Part shown: one piece after another, positions 26,259-35,418 of the stretch
Layout of the letters: every line of letters starts with the position of its first letter
How positions within the stretch are numbered: position 1 is the first letter of the stretch
Assembly (NCBI GenBank): GCA_937995655.1
Contig: CALKJI010000005.1
Span: 248,001-312,000, forward strand
Direction: 5' to 3'
From: an uncultured Pseudothermotoga sp.
Lineage (GTDB): Bacteria > Thermotogota > Thermotogae > Thermotogales > DSM-5069
DNA length: 64,000 nt
The notes under the pieces: model-generated
Told to the model about the DNA's origin: nothing
Database searches by the model: none
Seen by the model: only the letters and a program-made list of their open reading frames with translations
Program-made: the position numbers and the translations under genes

Positions 26259-27779
26259 TCACAACCCAAAGTCTGAGAGCCTTCTTTTTATAACATTCAA
26301 AAATGCCTTATAGAGATTGGGATTAAATTTTACTCCGATCATTTCTCTTTCAATGACCCTTAATGCTTCATCTAAACTCATAGCGGGCCTGTAAGGTCTT
26401 TCTTCAATGAGCGCTGTGAAAACATCAACCAAAGAAACTATTTGTGCTCTGACACTGATTTGATTACCTACTAATCCGTCAGGATAACCTGACCCATCTA
26501 TGTTTTCATGATGATGTCTGACAATATCTGCTACCAAGTCCCAACCAGAGATATTCTTGACGATCTTCTCGCCGTAGATGGGATGTTTTTTCATTATTTC
26601 GAATTCGTCAAAAGTGAGCCTGCCAGGTTTGTTCAGTATATGCTCTGGTATCCCTATTTTTCCCACGTCGTGTAATAATGCACCAAATTTTATTGCTTCC
26701 AGATCTGCAGGATCTGTTATGCCAAGTTCTTTTGCTAAATCGAGTGCAAGGCTAACCACCCTGCTAGAATGACCAAATGTAGTCGTATCTTTTATTTCAA
26801 TGGCTTCTGCAAGAGTGGATATTATCTGTGTATTCCTTTCTTGAAGGACTCTCTGCATCTCTTCGAGTTCATTCACTGTATCCTGCAAACTGTTCATCAT
26901 GGCATGCATTTCAACTTGTGAAGCTTTGTCTATTTCAAGAAGCTTTACGATAGACTCCTGTAACTCGTTCAGTTCATCGATCCTGGTTTTCACAGGTACA
27001 TAGTTTACCTCTTTATCCTTTCCAATTTGTGTTGTACTCCTGCTTATGTTATTGATTACCATTGCAGTAGCACCAACGAGTTTAGTTTCAAATCTCAGAA
27101 AAAATATCATCCAAACAACCGTTCCTATCAAGGCAAAGGATGAGATAATCAGATACGGTAGTAACAAAACAAAATAGCTTCGAATAGGTATGAAGACGCC
27201 AACCTTTGCGTTTGCTATAGGTAAATCTTCAAGATACAAGTATCCAGGAATGTTGTTCAATCTTACAAATCTGTTCTTGGTTCCCGTATTGACACCTGCT
27301 GTTTCTGCTTGTGTCGACAGGACGACTTTACCCTGATCGGTGAGCAAGAGCACATCTGCAAAATGGCTGGACAAAAAACTCTTGAAAAAAAATTGTGGTA
27401 TCTCGATGAACAATAAATTGTTTTGATTTTCAAGCAAAAATTTTGCACTGTTTCCAGGGGTGAAAAGCCCTTTGGAATCTGGCACAAGCCAGGGGAGTTT
27501 ACTGTACGACAAGACCCGTGAAAGATCAAAACCACTTTGTAAATCTACAAGATCCTGACTCAGCGTCCTTGCAACAATATCAGCTTGTTGCTTTCCTTTG
27601 AGTGCGCTGTCGATTACATTCTCCAAAAGTCGTCTCTCAGACATTAAATAGGTCTGAGAATAATACTTATGAACATTTTGAAAGATTATCACAAAACCGA
27701 TTATGAAAACCAAGAACAAAGTGAGTATCAAAAGCAACCCGTACCTTGCCAATCTTCGCACTGCAACTGAGAGCTTCAT
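26259..27779 (-). CDS. Membrane sensor with HD-GYP domain, cyclic di-GMP phosphodiesterase type
   Basis: A 506-residue protein: first membrane helix (YGLLLILTLFLVFIIGFVII, about 14-33), an outside domain of about 165 residues, second helix (FVLLLPYLIISSFALIGTVV, about 204-225), a HAMP-like/coiled-coil link, and a C-terminal HD-GYP domain with FGHSSRVVSLALDLAKELG, LLHDVGKIGIPEHILNKPG, KKHPIYGEKIV, RHHHENIDGSGYPDGL and SLVDVFTAL. The metal-binding HD and the GYP (GSGYP) motif are complete, so hydrolysis of cyclic di-GMP is expected. It overlaps the preceding binding-protein gene by ATGA, so the two are likely made together. Confidence 0.92.
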   Translation of the reverse strand: MKLSVAVRRLARYGLLLILTLFLVFIIGFVIIFQNVHKYYSQTYLMSERRLLENVIDSALKGKQQADIVARTLSQDLVDLQSGFDLSRVLSYSKLPWLVPDSKGLFTPGNSAKFLLENQNNLLFIEIPQFFFKSFLSSHFADVLLLTDQGKVVLSTQAETAGVNTGTKNRFVRLNNIPGYLYLEDLPIANAKVGVFIPIRSYFVLLLPYLIISSFALIGTVVWMIFFLRFETKLVGATAMVINNISRSTTQIGKDKEVNYVPVKTRIDELNELQESIVKLLEIDKASQVEMHAMMNSLQDTVNELEEMQRVLQERNTQIISTLAEAIEIKDTTTFGHSSRVVSLALDLAKELGITDPADLEAIKFGALLHDVGKIGIPEHILNKPGRLTFDEFEIMKKHPIYGEKIVKNISGWDLVADIVRHHHENIDGSGYPDGLVGNQISVRAQIVSLVDVFTALIEERPYRPAMSLDEALRVIEREMIGVKFNPNLYKAFLNVIKRRLSDFGL

Positions 27780-28774
27780 TTTGCCACCTCATCGCCAACG
27801 AATTGACCATTTTTCACTAGCACAAAGTTTCTTGATCTTGAAACAGACAGATCGGGTTCTACTGTAAAGGTTCCTGTTATTCCTGTGAACTTCTTGCCCA
27901 AAAGATAGTTGTAGGCTTCATCGGTCCTGATTTTAGAAGAAATCAGCGACCATATGACCATTAAAGCATCATAACTACCAGCTTCTTGAAGATCTATAAA
28001 ACCGAATTTTGTCATCTGTGAAAAATCAAAAAGATTATATACTATCATTCCTTCAACTGCCAGTCCACCCGTTAGAATGAGTGCATCTGTGTAAGCGTAA
28101 TCAGATCCATAGATAGTTCCTTTGAAACCTTTTCTGACAGCTAACTGGGCTACCAATCCGGCAACTCTTCCGTCAAGAACTAGTACCATTGAATCATATT
28201 GTGAAAAGTCAAAGTTCAATAATTCATCAGCAGAGTTTATGTACAAACAATCCAATGGAAATGATGAAGATTGAGCCATTATTTTGAAAAGATTTTCACT
28301 GTAAACGACGTTGTTTTTGTCACAGATTACGATCGTATTCTTTCTAAGATCCTCTCGCAACCTTTGGACTAATTCTTTTGCTTGCAAGTTATCTGAGGCA
28401 CTCAAAGTCATAAGAAATCTACTCTTTCCAATAACACTCGGAGAAGTTACAAGAGGTGCTATAGCAAAGATTTGATACTTCTCAAGATATGGAAGCAAAG
28501 ATAGTGCCTCTGTACTAGTCCTTGGGCCAACTGCATAACAGTTGGTGTATCTAGGCAAAATCTTTTCAATCTCATCGATGCGTTGATCGACTCTGATTGT
28601 TACGAGTTGTACCTTCAAATTATTTTCTTTTGCATAACGTTCGATACCGATTCGAAAATTAGTTTCACCATCTTCAAAATTTATTATTGTTATACCGGTT
28701 TGCTTTGAATACAAAACTAGTGCTATTAGACTCACAACCACAACCAGTACTATGATCAGGATCGACTGCTTCAC
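27776..28774 (-). CDS. Membrane-tethered periplasmic binding protein-like sensor
   Basis: A 332-residue protein with an N-terminal membrane helix (SILIIVLVVVVSLIALVLYS) that has no clear signal cleavage or lipobox, then a type I periplasmic-binding-protein fold like the Leu/Ile/Val-binding group (AVGPRTSTEALSLLPYLEKY, IFAIAPLVTSPSVIGKSRFL, GTIYGSDYAYTDALILTGGL). It is not next to permease genes of its own. Starting at GTG 28774 it overlaps DegV by GTGA, and its end overlaps the HD-GYP gene. It probably binds a ligand outside the cell and passes the signal to the HD-GYP sensor (inference). Confidence 0.8.
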   Translation of the reverse strand: MKQSILIIVLVVVVSLIALVLYSKQTGITIINFEDGETNFRIGIERYAKENNLKVQLVTIRVDQRIDEIEKILPRYTNCYAVGPRTSTEALSLLPYLEKYQIFAIAPLVTSPSVIGKSRFLMTLSASDNLQAKELVQRLREDLRKNTIVICDKNNVVYSENLFKIMAQSSSFPLDCLYINSADELLNFDFSQYDSMVLVLDGRVAGLVAQLAVRKGFKGTIYGSDYAYTDALILTGGLAVEGMIVYNLFDFSQMTKFGFIDLQEAGSYDALMVIWSLISSKIRTDEAYNYLLGKKFTGITGTFTVEPDLSVSRSRNFVLVKNGQFVGDEVAK

Positions 28775-29634
28775 CCAACAACCTCCAAGCCAAAACCAGC
28801 TGTTCCTGGGCCAACGTGTGTGGTGATAACCTTTCCCATTTCAGTAAAACCGACATCCAAGACTTCATAATGTTGTTTCAGCATTTCCAGAAGAACTCTG
28901 GTACTCTCCCGTGCGTCAGCATCGACCATGAGCAGTCTTACCTTAGAACCCTTTGGCACCAAACTCAAAGCTTTGTTGACAAGCATCTCCTGAGCTCTCT
29001 TAGTACCTCTTGCCTTTTCGAATGGCACCAGCTTTCCCTCGGGATCGATCCACAAGCCTACATGGACATTGAGTAATGATCCGAAGAATCCTTGCATGCG
29101 TGATACCCTTCCACCTTTGACCAGAAAATCAAAGTTTGAAACGTAAAATATCGCCTTATATCTTCCATTTTTGATATCCTGCTCAAGTAACTCAACTATC
29201 TTCTGTGCACTCAATCCTTCTTTTTCCAACTCTCTTGCACGCCTGGCCGGTAATGATACAGCTGCAGATGCGAGTTTACTGTCAATTACGAAGACAGGTA
29301 TTTTGACCTCTTTGGCGGCACTCAAAGCTGAATCGTAGGTTCCAGAAAGTTTTGTTGAAATACATATGACAAGAATTTGTTCATAGCCATCTTTTTGTAT
29401 TTCCCTGTACAGCGAAACAAACTCACCTACCGATGGTTGAGAGCTCTTTGGTAGTTCTTTTGCTGTGGAGACTCTCTTATAGAAATCTTGTATCTTTTCA
29501 AGGTCTCTTGTATCATCCTCTTGATCTCCATTTGGCCAAACGATGTGTAAAGGAGAGATTGCAATATCCAACTGCTTGATCCATTCTCTTGGTATGTCAC
29601 ATGTGCTATCTAAAACTATTTTCATCTTTGGCAT
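28771..29634 (-). CDS. DegV family fatty acid-binding protein
   Basis: A DegV protein of 287 residues from ATG 29634, which follows AAAGGAGGCG. Marks are KIVLDSTCDIPREW at the start, the SSQPSVGEF region, ISTKLSGTYDSALSAAKEV, and the end THVGPGTAGFGLEVVG. DegV proteins bind a single fatty acid and can feed a fatty acid kinase; many paralogs exist with unknown targets. The first gene of a coupled trio with a tethered binding protein and an HD-GYP sensor. An in-frame extension to 29685 has no ribosome-binding site. Confidence 0.92.
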   Translation of the reverse strand: MPKMKIVLDSTCDIPREWIKQLDIAISPLHIVWPNGDQEDDTRDLEKIQDFYKRVSTAKELPKSSQPSVGEFVSLYREIQKDGYEQILVICISTKLSGTYDSALSAAKEVKIPVFVIDSKLASAAVSLPARRARELEKEGLSAQKIVELLEQDIKNGRYKAIFYVSNFDFLVKGGRVSRMQGFFGSLLNVHVGLWIDPEGKLVPFEKARGTKRAQEMLVNKALSLVPKGSKVRLLMVDADARESTRVLLEMLKQHYEVLDVGFTEMGKVITTHVGPGTAGFGLEVVG

Positions 29635-29822
29635 TCTCTCGCCTCCTTTATAGTTTTGCTTTTCAACATTAAGAACTTTCTGCATTAGATTTTAGCAAAT
29701 TAAAAGAGATTTTTACTAAAACTCTGAAACCTTTGAGACCAATGTCACAAAACAACTTACAAATTTGACCACAAATAGATCGAAGGATACGATTCTTCTG
29801 ATTGAACAGGCTAAGACTGTAT

Positions 29823-30551
29823 TCAAGCAATTGCAACACCAAGGTAGGCCTTCCTCACGTTGTCGCTGCTGAGCAAGTTTTGACCTGTATCCTGCATGAC
29901 TATTTTTCCTGTTTCAAGTACATACCCATAATCTGCTATCTTAAGAGCCGCAAGTGCATTCTGTTCCACTAAGAGTATTGTCACGCCTTCTTCTCTTATT
30001 TTCTGAATTATTTGGAAAACTTCTCGCACGAGCAACGGTGCCAATCCTAAAGAAGGTTCATCGAGCATGAGTAATTTTGGTCTTGTCATCAAACCTCGTG
30101 CAACTGCAAGCATCTGTTGCTCTCCACCAGAGAGTGTTCCACCCAGTTGTTTTAACCTCTCCTTCAACCTTGGAAAAAGTGTCAGAACCCAGTCTAAATC
30201 TTTTCTGATACTTTCGGTGTCCTTTCTCGCGTACGCGCCCATCATCAGGTTTTCATAAACGGTGAGGTTTGGAAAGATTCTTCTACCTTCCGGTACCAGT
30301 GCTATGCCACTGTTCACAATCTGGTGAGTCGACGTGTGAGTTATATCGTAATCATTGAAAAACACCTTACCGCCACTCTTTCTGACGAGATTTGTTATGG
30401 CTTGCAGTGTGGTTGTTTTGCCAGCACCATTGGCACCTATCAACGTAACTATCTGACCGGCTTTTACATCGATACTAATTCCCTTCAGAGCGTGTATGTT
30501 GCCATAATGTACATGCATGTCCTGGATCTTGAGGACTGTTTGGTTGCTCAC
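29823..30551 (-). CDS. livF: Branched-chain amino acid ABC transporter ATPase LivF
   Basis: A 242-residue ATPase with Walker A GANGAGKTT, signature LSGGEQQMLAVARGL and Walker B LLMLDEPSLGLAP; the sequence LVEQNALAALKIADYGYVLE is LivF-typical. It is the last gene of the livJHMGF operon and starts at GTG 30551, overlapping livG by GTGA. No clear terminator follows before degV. Confidence 0.95.
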   Translation of the reverse strand: MSNQTVLKIQDMHVHYGNIHALKGISIDVKAGQIVTLIGANGAGKTTTLQAITNLVRKSGGKVFFNDYDITHTSTHQIVNSGIALVPEGRRIFPNLTVYENLMMGAYARKDTESIRKDLDWVLTLFPRLKERLKQLGGTLSGGEQQMLAVARGLMTRPKLLMLDEPSLGLAPLLVREVFQIIQKIREEGVTILLVEQNALAALKIADYGYVLETGKIVMQDTGQNLLSSDNVRKAYLGVAIA

Positions 30552-31327
30552 AGGAGCACCTCCTCTCCAAGATATGCTTTTATCACCACTGGGTTAGATT
30601 GAATTTGCTGTGGGTTTCCTTCTGCTATCAATTTACCGTAGTCCATAACATATATTCTTTCACAGATACCCATTATCACCTTCATATCGTGTTCGATTAT
30701 CATTATCGTCAGATGAAAATCACTTCTGATTTGCTTTATGAATTCCATGAGTTCAGATGTTTCCTGTGGATTCATGCCAGCTGCAGGCTCATCTAAAAGA
30801 AGCATCTTGGGATCAGTTGCCAAGGCTCTTGCTATCTCAAGTTTTCTCTGTAAGCCATATGGGAGTGAACTGGCCTTCTCGTTTGCAAAACTCTCTAACC
30901 CAACTCTTCTCAGAAGTCTCAATCCCTCTTCGCGCATTTGTTTCTCCATACGAATACTGTCTGGAGTCTTGACGATGCTTTTGAAAAACCACAACCAGTT
31001 TCTCAGTTTCAAATGTTGTGAAACCATGACGTTTTCAAGGACTGTCATATCTGAGAACAGACGTATGTTCTGAAATGTTCGGGCTATGCCACACCTAGTT
31101 ATCTCGTGGGGTTTGTGACCAGATATGTCTTTGCCCAAGAAAACAATATTACCCTCGTCTGGAGCATACATACCCGTGATGACGTTGAAAAGGGTAGTCT
31201 TACCGGCACCGTTGGGACCTATCAAACCCAGCAATTCTCCCTGCTTTACGTATCCATCAAATCGATCAACGGCTACGAGACCTCCGAAACGTTTGGTGAC
31301 ATTGTTTATTCGTAAAACTTCATTCAT
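30548..31327 (-). CDS. livG: Branched-chain amino acid ABC transporter ATPase LivG
   Basis: An ATPase of 259 residues with Walker A GPNGAGKTT, signature LPYGLQRKLEIARAL (the LivG form), Walker B MLLLDEPAAGMNP and H-loop IIEHDMKVIMGICERI. The start is ATG 31327 behind AGAGGTGGC; it overlaps the livM stop by ATGAATGA. With LivF it drives uptake of the ligand delivered by the LivJ-type protein. Confidence 0.95.
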   Translation of the reverse strand: MNEVLRINNVTKRFGGLVAVDRFDGYVKQGELLGLIGPNGAGKTTLFNVITGMYAPDEGNIVFLGKDISGHKPHEITRCGIARTFQNIRLFSDMTVLENVMVSQHLKLRNWLWFFKSIVKTPDSIRMEKQMREEGLRLLRRVGLESFANEKASSLPYGLQRKLEIARALATDPKMLLLDEPAAGMNPQETSELMEFIKQIRSDFHLTIMIIEHDMKVIMGICERIYVMDYGKLIAEGNPQQIQSNPVVIKAYLGEEVLL

Positions 31328-32390
31328 CGTTGCCACCTCTTTTTTTCAGTCTCTTAGCGACTAAAGCATAGACCGAATCCCAAGATAATTCCTTTCTTCC
31401 CATAATCCCCCGTTGCCAAAAGAGCATGAGTACAATGAGCAGAACTGAAAGAACAACCATTCTCATACCGGGAATCCCGGGAAAACTTATGAAGCCTATT
31501 TTGAAAGGGCTTTCAAGAACCCTCAAGAACTCCAGCCCAACGGTATAAATCGATGCCCCTATGATTGCCCCACTTATGCTGCCAAGACCTCCTAAAACGG
31601 CCATGATGAGTATTTCAAAGGTCTTAGAGAAGGCAAAGGATTTGGGATCTATTGTGGTTATCAAATGTGCCCAGAGTGCGCCCCCGACGCCTGCAAACAA
31701 AGAACCAAGCACGAAACTAACTACTTGGTGCGAAAAGACATTTATTCCCATTGCCTTCGCAGCTATTGGATCTTCTCTGATGGCTTTTAGGGCACGTCCA
31801 TAACTACTTTTCACCAAACTGGAAATCACCAAAACCGTTACGAATGCCCATCCCCAGGACCAATAGATGTTCGTATAGGGAGGTATTGCCTTCAAGCCGA
31901 GTGCACCGTTCGTGATCGACCAAGCATTGTTTGCAATTATTCTTATAGTTTCACCAAGGCCAAGCGTGGCTATTGCAAGATAATCTCCGATCAACCTGAG
32001 TGATGGTGCAGCAACAATATAACCAAAACCGGCCGCAACAAGACCAGCTATGAGCGTTGCTGGCAAGAAGGGCAACTGAATCTGATTCAAGGGATATATC
32101 AAGGGTTTTATCAGAAATGTCATTTCCTTTTGTGACACGGAAAGGGTCAGCAGCGTTGACACATAAGCGCCGATAGCTATAAAACCAGCATGACCAAGCG
32201 AAAAGATACCTGTGATACCGTTTATCAAAGTGAGTGATACTGAAAAGATTATATTTATTGCCATCAAATTGAGTATGAGTATGACATATTCACTTGCCTT
32301 ATTGTTGGCAAGGAATAGAAGGATACCAATCAGGAATATCAAGACAATCGTTAGAAAAAATTTCAGGTTGTTTGGAAGTGTTTTTTCCAT
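31320..32390 (-). CDS. livM: Branched-chain amino acid ABC transporter permease LivM
   Basis: An inner-membrane permease of 356 residues from ATG 32390 (MEKTLPNNLKFF), which follows AAAAGGTGTGAT; a longer frame to 32480 lies inside livH. It has about 8-9 membrane segments with family stretches LINGITGIFSLGHAGFIAIG and the coupling loop YGRALKAIREDPIAAKAMGI. It pairs with LivH. Confidence 0.94.
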   Translation of the reverse strand: MEKTLPNNLKFFLTIVLIFLIGILLFLANNKASEYVILILNLMAINIIFSVSLTLINGITGIFSLGHAGFIAIGAYVSTLLTLSVSQKEMTFLIKPLIYPLNQIQLPFLPATLIAGLVAAGFGYIVAAPSLRLIGDYLAIATLGLGETIRIIANNAWSITNGALGLKAIPPYTNIYWSWGWAFVTVLVISSLVKSSYGRALKAIREDPIAAKAMGINVFSHQVVSFVLGSLFAGVGGALWAHLITTIDPKSFAFSKTFEILIMAVLGGLGSISGAIIGASIYTVGLEFLRVLESPFKIGFISFPGIPGMRMVVLSVLLIVLMLFWQRGIMGRKELSWDSVYALVAKRLKKRGGNDE

Positions 32391-32394
32391 GCTA

Positions 32395-33303
32395 TCACAC
32401 CTTTTCAGATACTTCAACACCAAGTATTCCTGTAGGTTTGACGAGTAAAACAAACAAAAGTATTGCGTATGCGAAAGCATCTCTGTATCCTGCTAAAGAT
32501 GGTACAAATGCCACGATCATTATTTCACTTATGCCCAATATAAAACCACCAACCATGGCGCCTTGAATACTACCTATGCCTCCTACAACTGCTGCTATGA
32601 AGGCCTTGAGACCGGGGATCATACCGGTGTAAGGATAAACCTGTGGATATTTCATTGCCCAGAGGATTCCACCAATTGCGGCAAGTCCCGAGCCCAACAT
32701 GAATGTAAAACTGATCACTCTATCGGCATTAACACCCATTAATCTTGTTGTTGGAATATCTTTTGAGATAGCCCTCATTGCCATTCCAATTTTGGTTCTA
32801 TAGACGATCCACATCAAAAGTATCAAGGCTACAAAAACAATGCCTATCGTTATGAAAGTAAGGATGGGTATTCTAACATTACCAATGTTGATCATATTCA
32901 AAAACGACGTTGGATAAATACCGGTCTGAGGATTGAAAGATTTCGCTCTTCCACCGAAGACTACTACTGCAAAATTTTGTAAGAAGAAGGAAACACCGAT
33001 AGCTGTTATGAGAGCTGATATTCTTGGCGCATTTCTCAAAGGTCGGTACGCTATTCTCTCAATGAAAGCTCCTAAGAAAGCTGTTAAAAAAATTGAGAAG
33101 ACAAAAGCTATCCACCATGGCATTAAAAACAACACTACACCGTAAAAAGCAAAGTAAATACCATACGTAAAGACATCGCCGTGTGCAAAATTAATAAGTC
33201 TCAAGATGCCGTAAACCATCGTATAGCCTATAGCAATCAAAGCATAGATTCCACCAAGAGAAACTGCATTAACCAGATGCTGTAAGAATCCAGAAAGATT
33301 CAA
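32395..33303 (-). CDS. livH: Branched-chain amino acid ABC transporter permease LivH
   Basis: A permease of 302 residues. The start is set at TTG 33303 behind GGGGGTGA; the longer open frame to 33354 would translate a hairpin after livJ. Family stretches are LVNAVSLGGIYALIAIGYTM, VYGILRLINFAHGDVFTYG, and the coupling loop IGMAMRAISKDIPTTRLMGV. The product forms the membrane channel with LivM. Confidence 0.92.
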   Translation of the reverse strand: MNLSGFLQHLVNAVSLGGIYALIAIGYTMVYGILRLINFAHGDVFTYGIYFAFYGVVLFLMPWWIAFVFSIFLTAFLGAFIERIAYRPLRNAPRISALITAIGVSFFLQNFAVVVFGGRAKSFNPQTGIYPTSFLNMINIGNVRIPILTFITIGIVFVALILLMWIVYRTKIGMAMRAISKDIPTTRLMGVNADRVISFTFMLGSGLAAIGGILWAMKYPQVYPYTGMIPGLKAFIAAVVGGIGSIQGAMVGGFILGISEIMIVAFVPSLAGYRDAFAYAILLFVLLVKPTGILGVEVSEKV

Positions 33304-33326
33304 GGAATCACCCCCGATTTTGGAAA

Positions 33327-33346
33327 AGCCCCCCTTAGCGGGGGCT
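33327..33346 (-). terminator. Hairpin between livJ and livH, likely partial terminator
   Basis: On the minus strand AGCCCCCG, loop CTAA and GGGGGGCT are followed by TTTTCC. It lies directly after the livJ stop and before the livH ribosome-binding site. The short T-run suggests partial stopping, giving more binding protein than permease, or protection of the livJ message end. Confidence 0.65.
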
Positions 33347-33350
33347 CCTG

Positions 33351-34478
33351 TCATGGTCTAACGACGGTCATGAGAATAAACTGTCCATTCTTCACAGTGT
33401 TAATAACGGCCGGCTTCACGGGATCTCCAGAACCCTCTGGATAAGTTATAGATCCACCGACACCTTGAAAGTCCTTTGTTGCAGCAAGAGCATCTCTGAT
33501 GGCGACAGGATCAATTGACTGAGCTCTTTCTATTGCGTCGAGTACAAGATTGTAAGCGTCGAATGCTAAAGCACCGAAGGCATCAGGTCTTCTGTTGTAT
33601 TCTTTTATATAAGCTTCAACGAAAGGTTTTGTCGCAGGTGAAAGATCGGCATCTTGATGGAAGTAGGTTGTGTAGTAAAGTCCTTCGACAAACTTTCCAC
33701 CTATCTGTATCAATTCTGGTGCATCGGCACCATCACCCGCTAAGAAGTTACCTTTAAAACCCAATTCTCGAGCTTGTTTGCAGATCAAAGCTATTTCAGA
33801 GTAATATCCTGGCAAGAAAATTGTGTCTGGCTTCTTGGACAAAGCATCTGTAAGTTGAGCTGTGAAGTCTTGATCACCAGTGTTGTAATACTCTTCAAAG
33901 AATTTTCCACCAAGCTGTGCAAACTTTCTCTTAAAATAGTTAGCAAGCCCGACCACATAGTCTTGAGCCACATCGACCATGATCGCTACATTTCTCGAGC
34001 CGAGTTGTTCCCACGCGAACTTTGCAAGTAGTTCTCCCTGCATTGGATCGATAAAACATGCTCTGAAAATGAACCTTCTGTTTTGTGTCACAAGCGGGTT
34101 TGTTGCAGTGTTTGTAACCATAGGAACCTGTTTTTGCTCTGCTATTGCACCAGCCGCAAGAGCACAGGAACTGGTGCATGGCCCAAGAATGGTGACTACT
34201 TTTTCAACATCAATCAGCCTTTTTACAACATTAGCAGCTTCAGCTTTGTCGCCTTTGTTATCAAGCAAAACTACCTTCACTGGTACATCCTTGTTGCCAA
34301 TTCTTACTGTTGGTCTGAGTTTCATTGCTAACTTCACGCCGTCCCACGACATCTGACCAAAGCCCGCGATAGGACCTGTCATTTCCCAACCTGCACCGAT
34401 CTTTACTTCGCTGATCTCACTTGCTAAGACTACAACGAAGGCCAGAACAGTTGCGATAGCCACGTAGAACTTCCGCAT
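33351..34478 (-). CDS. livJ: Branched-chain amino acid-type ABC transporter substrate-binding protein
   Basis: A 375-residue secreted binding protein. It has a signal peptide (KFYVAIATVLAFVVVLAS), then VKIGAGWEMTGPIAGFGQMS, LLDNKGDKAEAANVVKRLID, ILGPCTSSCALAAGAIAEQK and YTTYFHQDADLSPATKPFVE, all usual for type I amino-acid-binding proteins. The ATG follows AAAGGGGGTTGG. The ligand may be a branched-chain amino acid, an amide or urea-like compound; sequence reading alone does not decide. Confidence 0.92.
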   Translation of the reverse strand: MRKFYVAIATVLAFVVVLASEISEVKIGAGWEMTGPIAGFGQMSWDGVKLAMKLRPTVRIGNKDVPVKVVLLDNKGDKAEAANVVKRLIDVEKVVTILGPCTSSCALAAGAIAEQKQVPMVTNTATNPLVTQNRRFIFRACFIDPMQGELLAKFAWEQLGSRNVAIMVDVAQDYVVGLANYFKRKFAQLGGKFFEEYYNTGDQDFTAQLTDALSKKPDTIFLPGYYSEIALICKQARELGFKGNFLAGDGADAPELIQIGGKFVEGLYYTTYFHQDADLSPATKPFVEAYIKEYNRRPDAFGALAFDAYNLVLDAIERAQSIDPVAIRDALAATKDFQGVGGSITYPEGSGDPVKPAVINTVKNGQFILMTVVRP

Positions 34479-34503
34479 AATCCAACCCCCTTTAAAAAAA
34501 TAT

Positions 34504-34520
34504 ACCTGAGCTCCTCAGGT
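34504..34520 (-). terminator. Terminator-like hairpin in the livJ leader
   Basis: On the minus strand ACCTGAG, loop GAG and CTCAGGT are followed by ATATTTTTTT. It could end the ispD transcript, or act as an attenuator of livJ if transcription starts at the TATAAT just upstream. Confidence 0.6.
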
Positions 34521-34526
34521 TGCCAT

Positions 34527-34557
34527 ATTATATCATATGAAGCACTCTATTCGTCAA
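34527..34557 (-). promoter_or_regulatory. Probable promoter of the liv operon
   Basis: On the minus strand TATAAT (34527-34532) is preceded by TTGACG with a long 19-base gap. The predicted start of transcription falls at the first base of the hairpin at 34504-34520. Confidence 0.5.
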
Positions 34558-34696
34558 TAACCTTGTATTCACTAGAAAAGGAAAATAAAGTGGATTCAAA
34601 CCCAAACATGTGCCATCCGCTCTTGAATTAGTATTCCCATCTTTTCTTATTAAGGTCTTTATCGTGGTTGGATCTGTATTTTGTTGATCTTTATTT

Positions 34697-35374
34697 TCAA
34701 GTTTGCTGGCTGTCTTTCCAAGACTGGCATATGAACTTTGCAAGATCGAGATCTTTTGGTTCTGTGATTTTGAAACAGTATGGATCACCTTCAACTATTC
34801 TTACTTTACCGTTATTCAAAAAAACAAGCCTTGTACCATCTTCAGCTTCAAACTTTTTCGCCGCATCGGCGATGACATCGTACCGAAAGGCTTGTGGTGT
34901 CTGAATACGATAGAGCGATTCCCTTGGTGCATAAGAATATACAAAACTATCTTCACAGTATGCAACAGTATCTGAAACAGGTATGGCAGCAGTAGCAGCC
35001 CCGTAAACTTTTGCTTCGCGAATGACTTTTTCCAGTAAGTACAGATTCAGAAACGGTCTTGCTGCATCATGGAAAACAACTATTGATGGGGCAAGGGTTT
35101 TAAGAAAATCAATTGCTATCAAAGAAGTTTCGTGTCTTGTTCCACCTCCTGTCAGGATCCATTTGACTTTAGCGAACTCTTTTGTCATCTGTGCAACACT
35201 GTTCCTCCAGCCATCAGGTACCATGACAAGACAAAAATCTATCAACTCTGACCTTTCGAAGGTCGAGAGCGAATAAAAGATAATCGGTTTATCACAAATG
35301 CTGTAGAATTGTTTTGGTATTTCTGTTCTTGCACGTGTACTTTTACCTGCGGCCATGATTATTCCTACTGTCAT
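34697..35374 (-). CDS. ispD: 2-C-methyl-D-erythritol 4-phosphate cytidylyltransferase
   Basis: A 225-residue nucleotidyltransferase of the IspD/TarI group: GIIMAAGKSTRARTEIPKQF at the start (CTP-binding), ILTGGGTRHETS, VVFHDAARPFL and AAIPVSDTVAY. It would join CTP and MEP in the non-mevalonate isoprenoid pathway. TarI-type ribitol-phosphate cytidylyltransferases look alike, so a small doubt remains. ATG 35374 follows GGTGATG. It stands alone on the minus strand, back-to-back with the plus-strand gene at 35419. Confidence 0.88.
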   Translation of the reverse strand: MTVGIIMAAGKSTRARTEIPKQFYSICDKPIIFYSLSTFERSELIDFCLVMVPDGWRNSVAQMTKEFAKVKWILTGGGTRHETSLIAIDFLKTLAPSIVVFHDAARPFLNLYLLEKVIREAKVYGAATAAIPVSDTVAYCEDSFVYSYAPRESLYRIQTPQAFRYDVIADAAKKFEAEDGTRLVFLNNGKVRIVEGDPYCFKITEPKDLDLAKFICQSWKDSQQT

Positions 35375-35418
35375 CTTTTCATCACCATATGTTAGAATAC
35401 CAGAAGGGGGAGTGTTTT

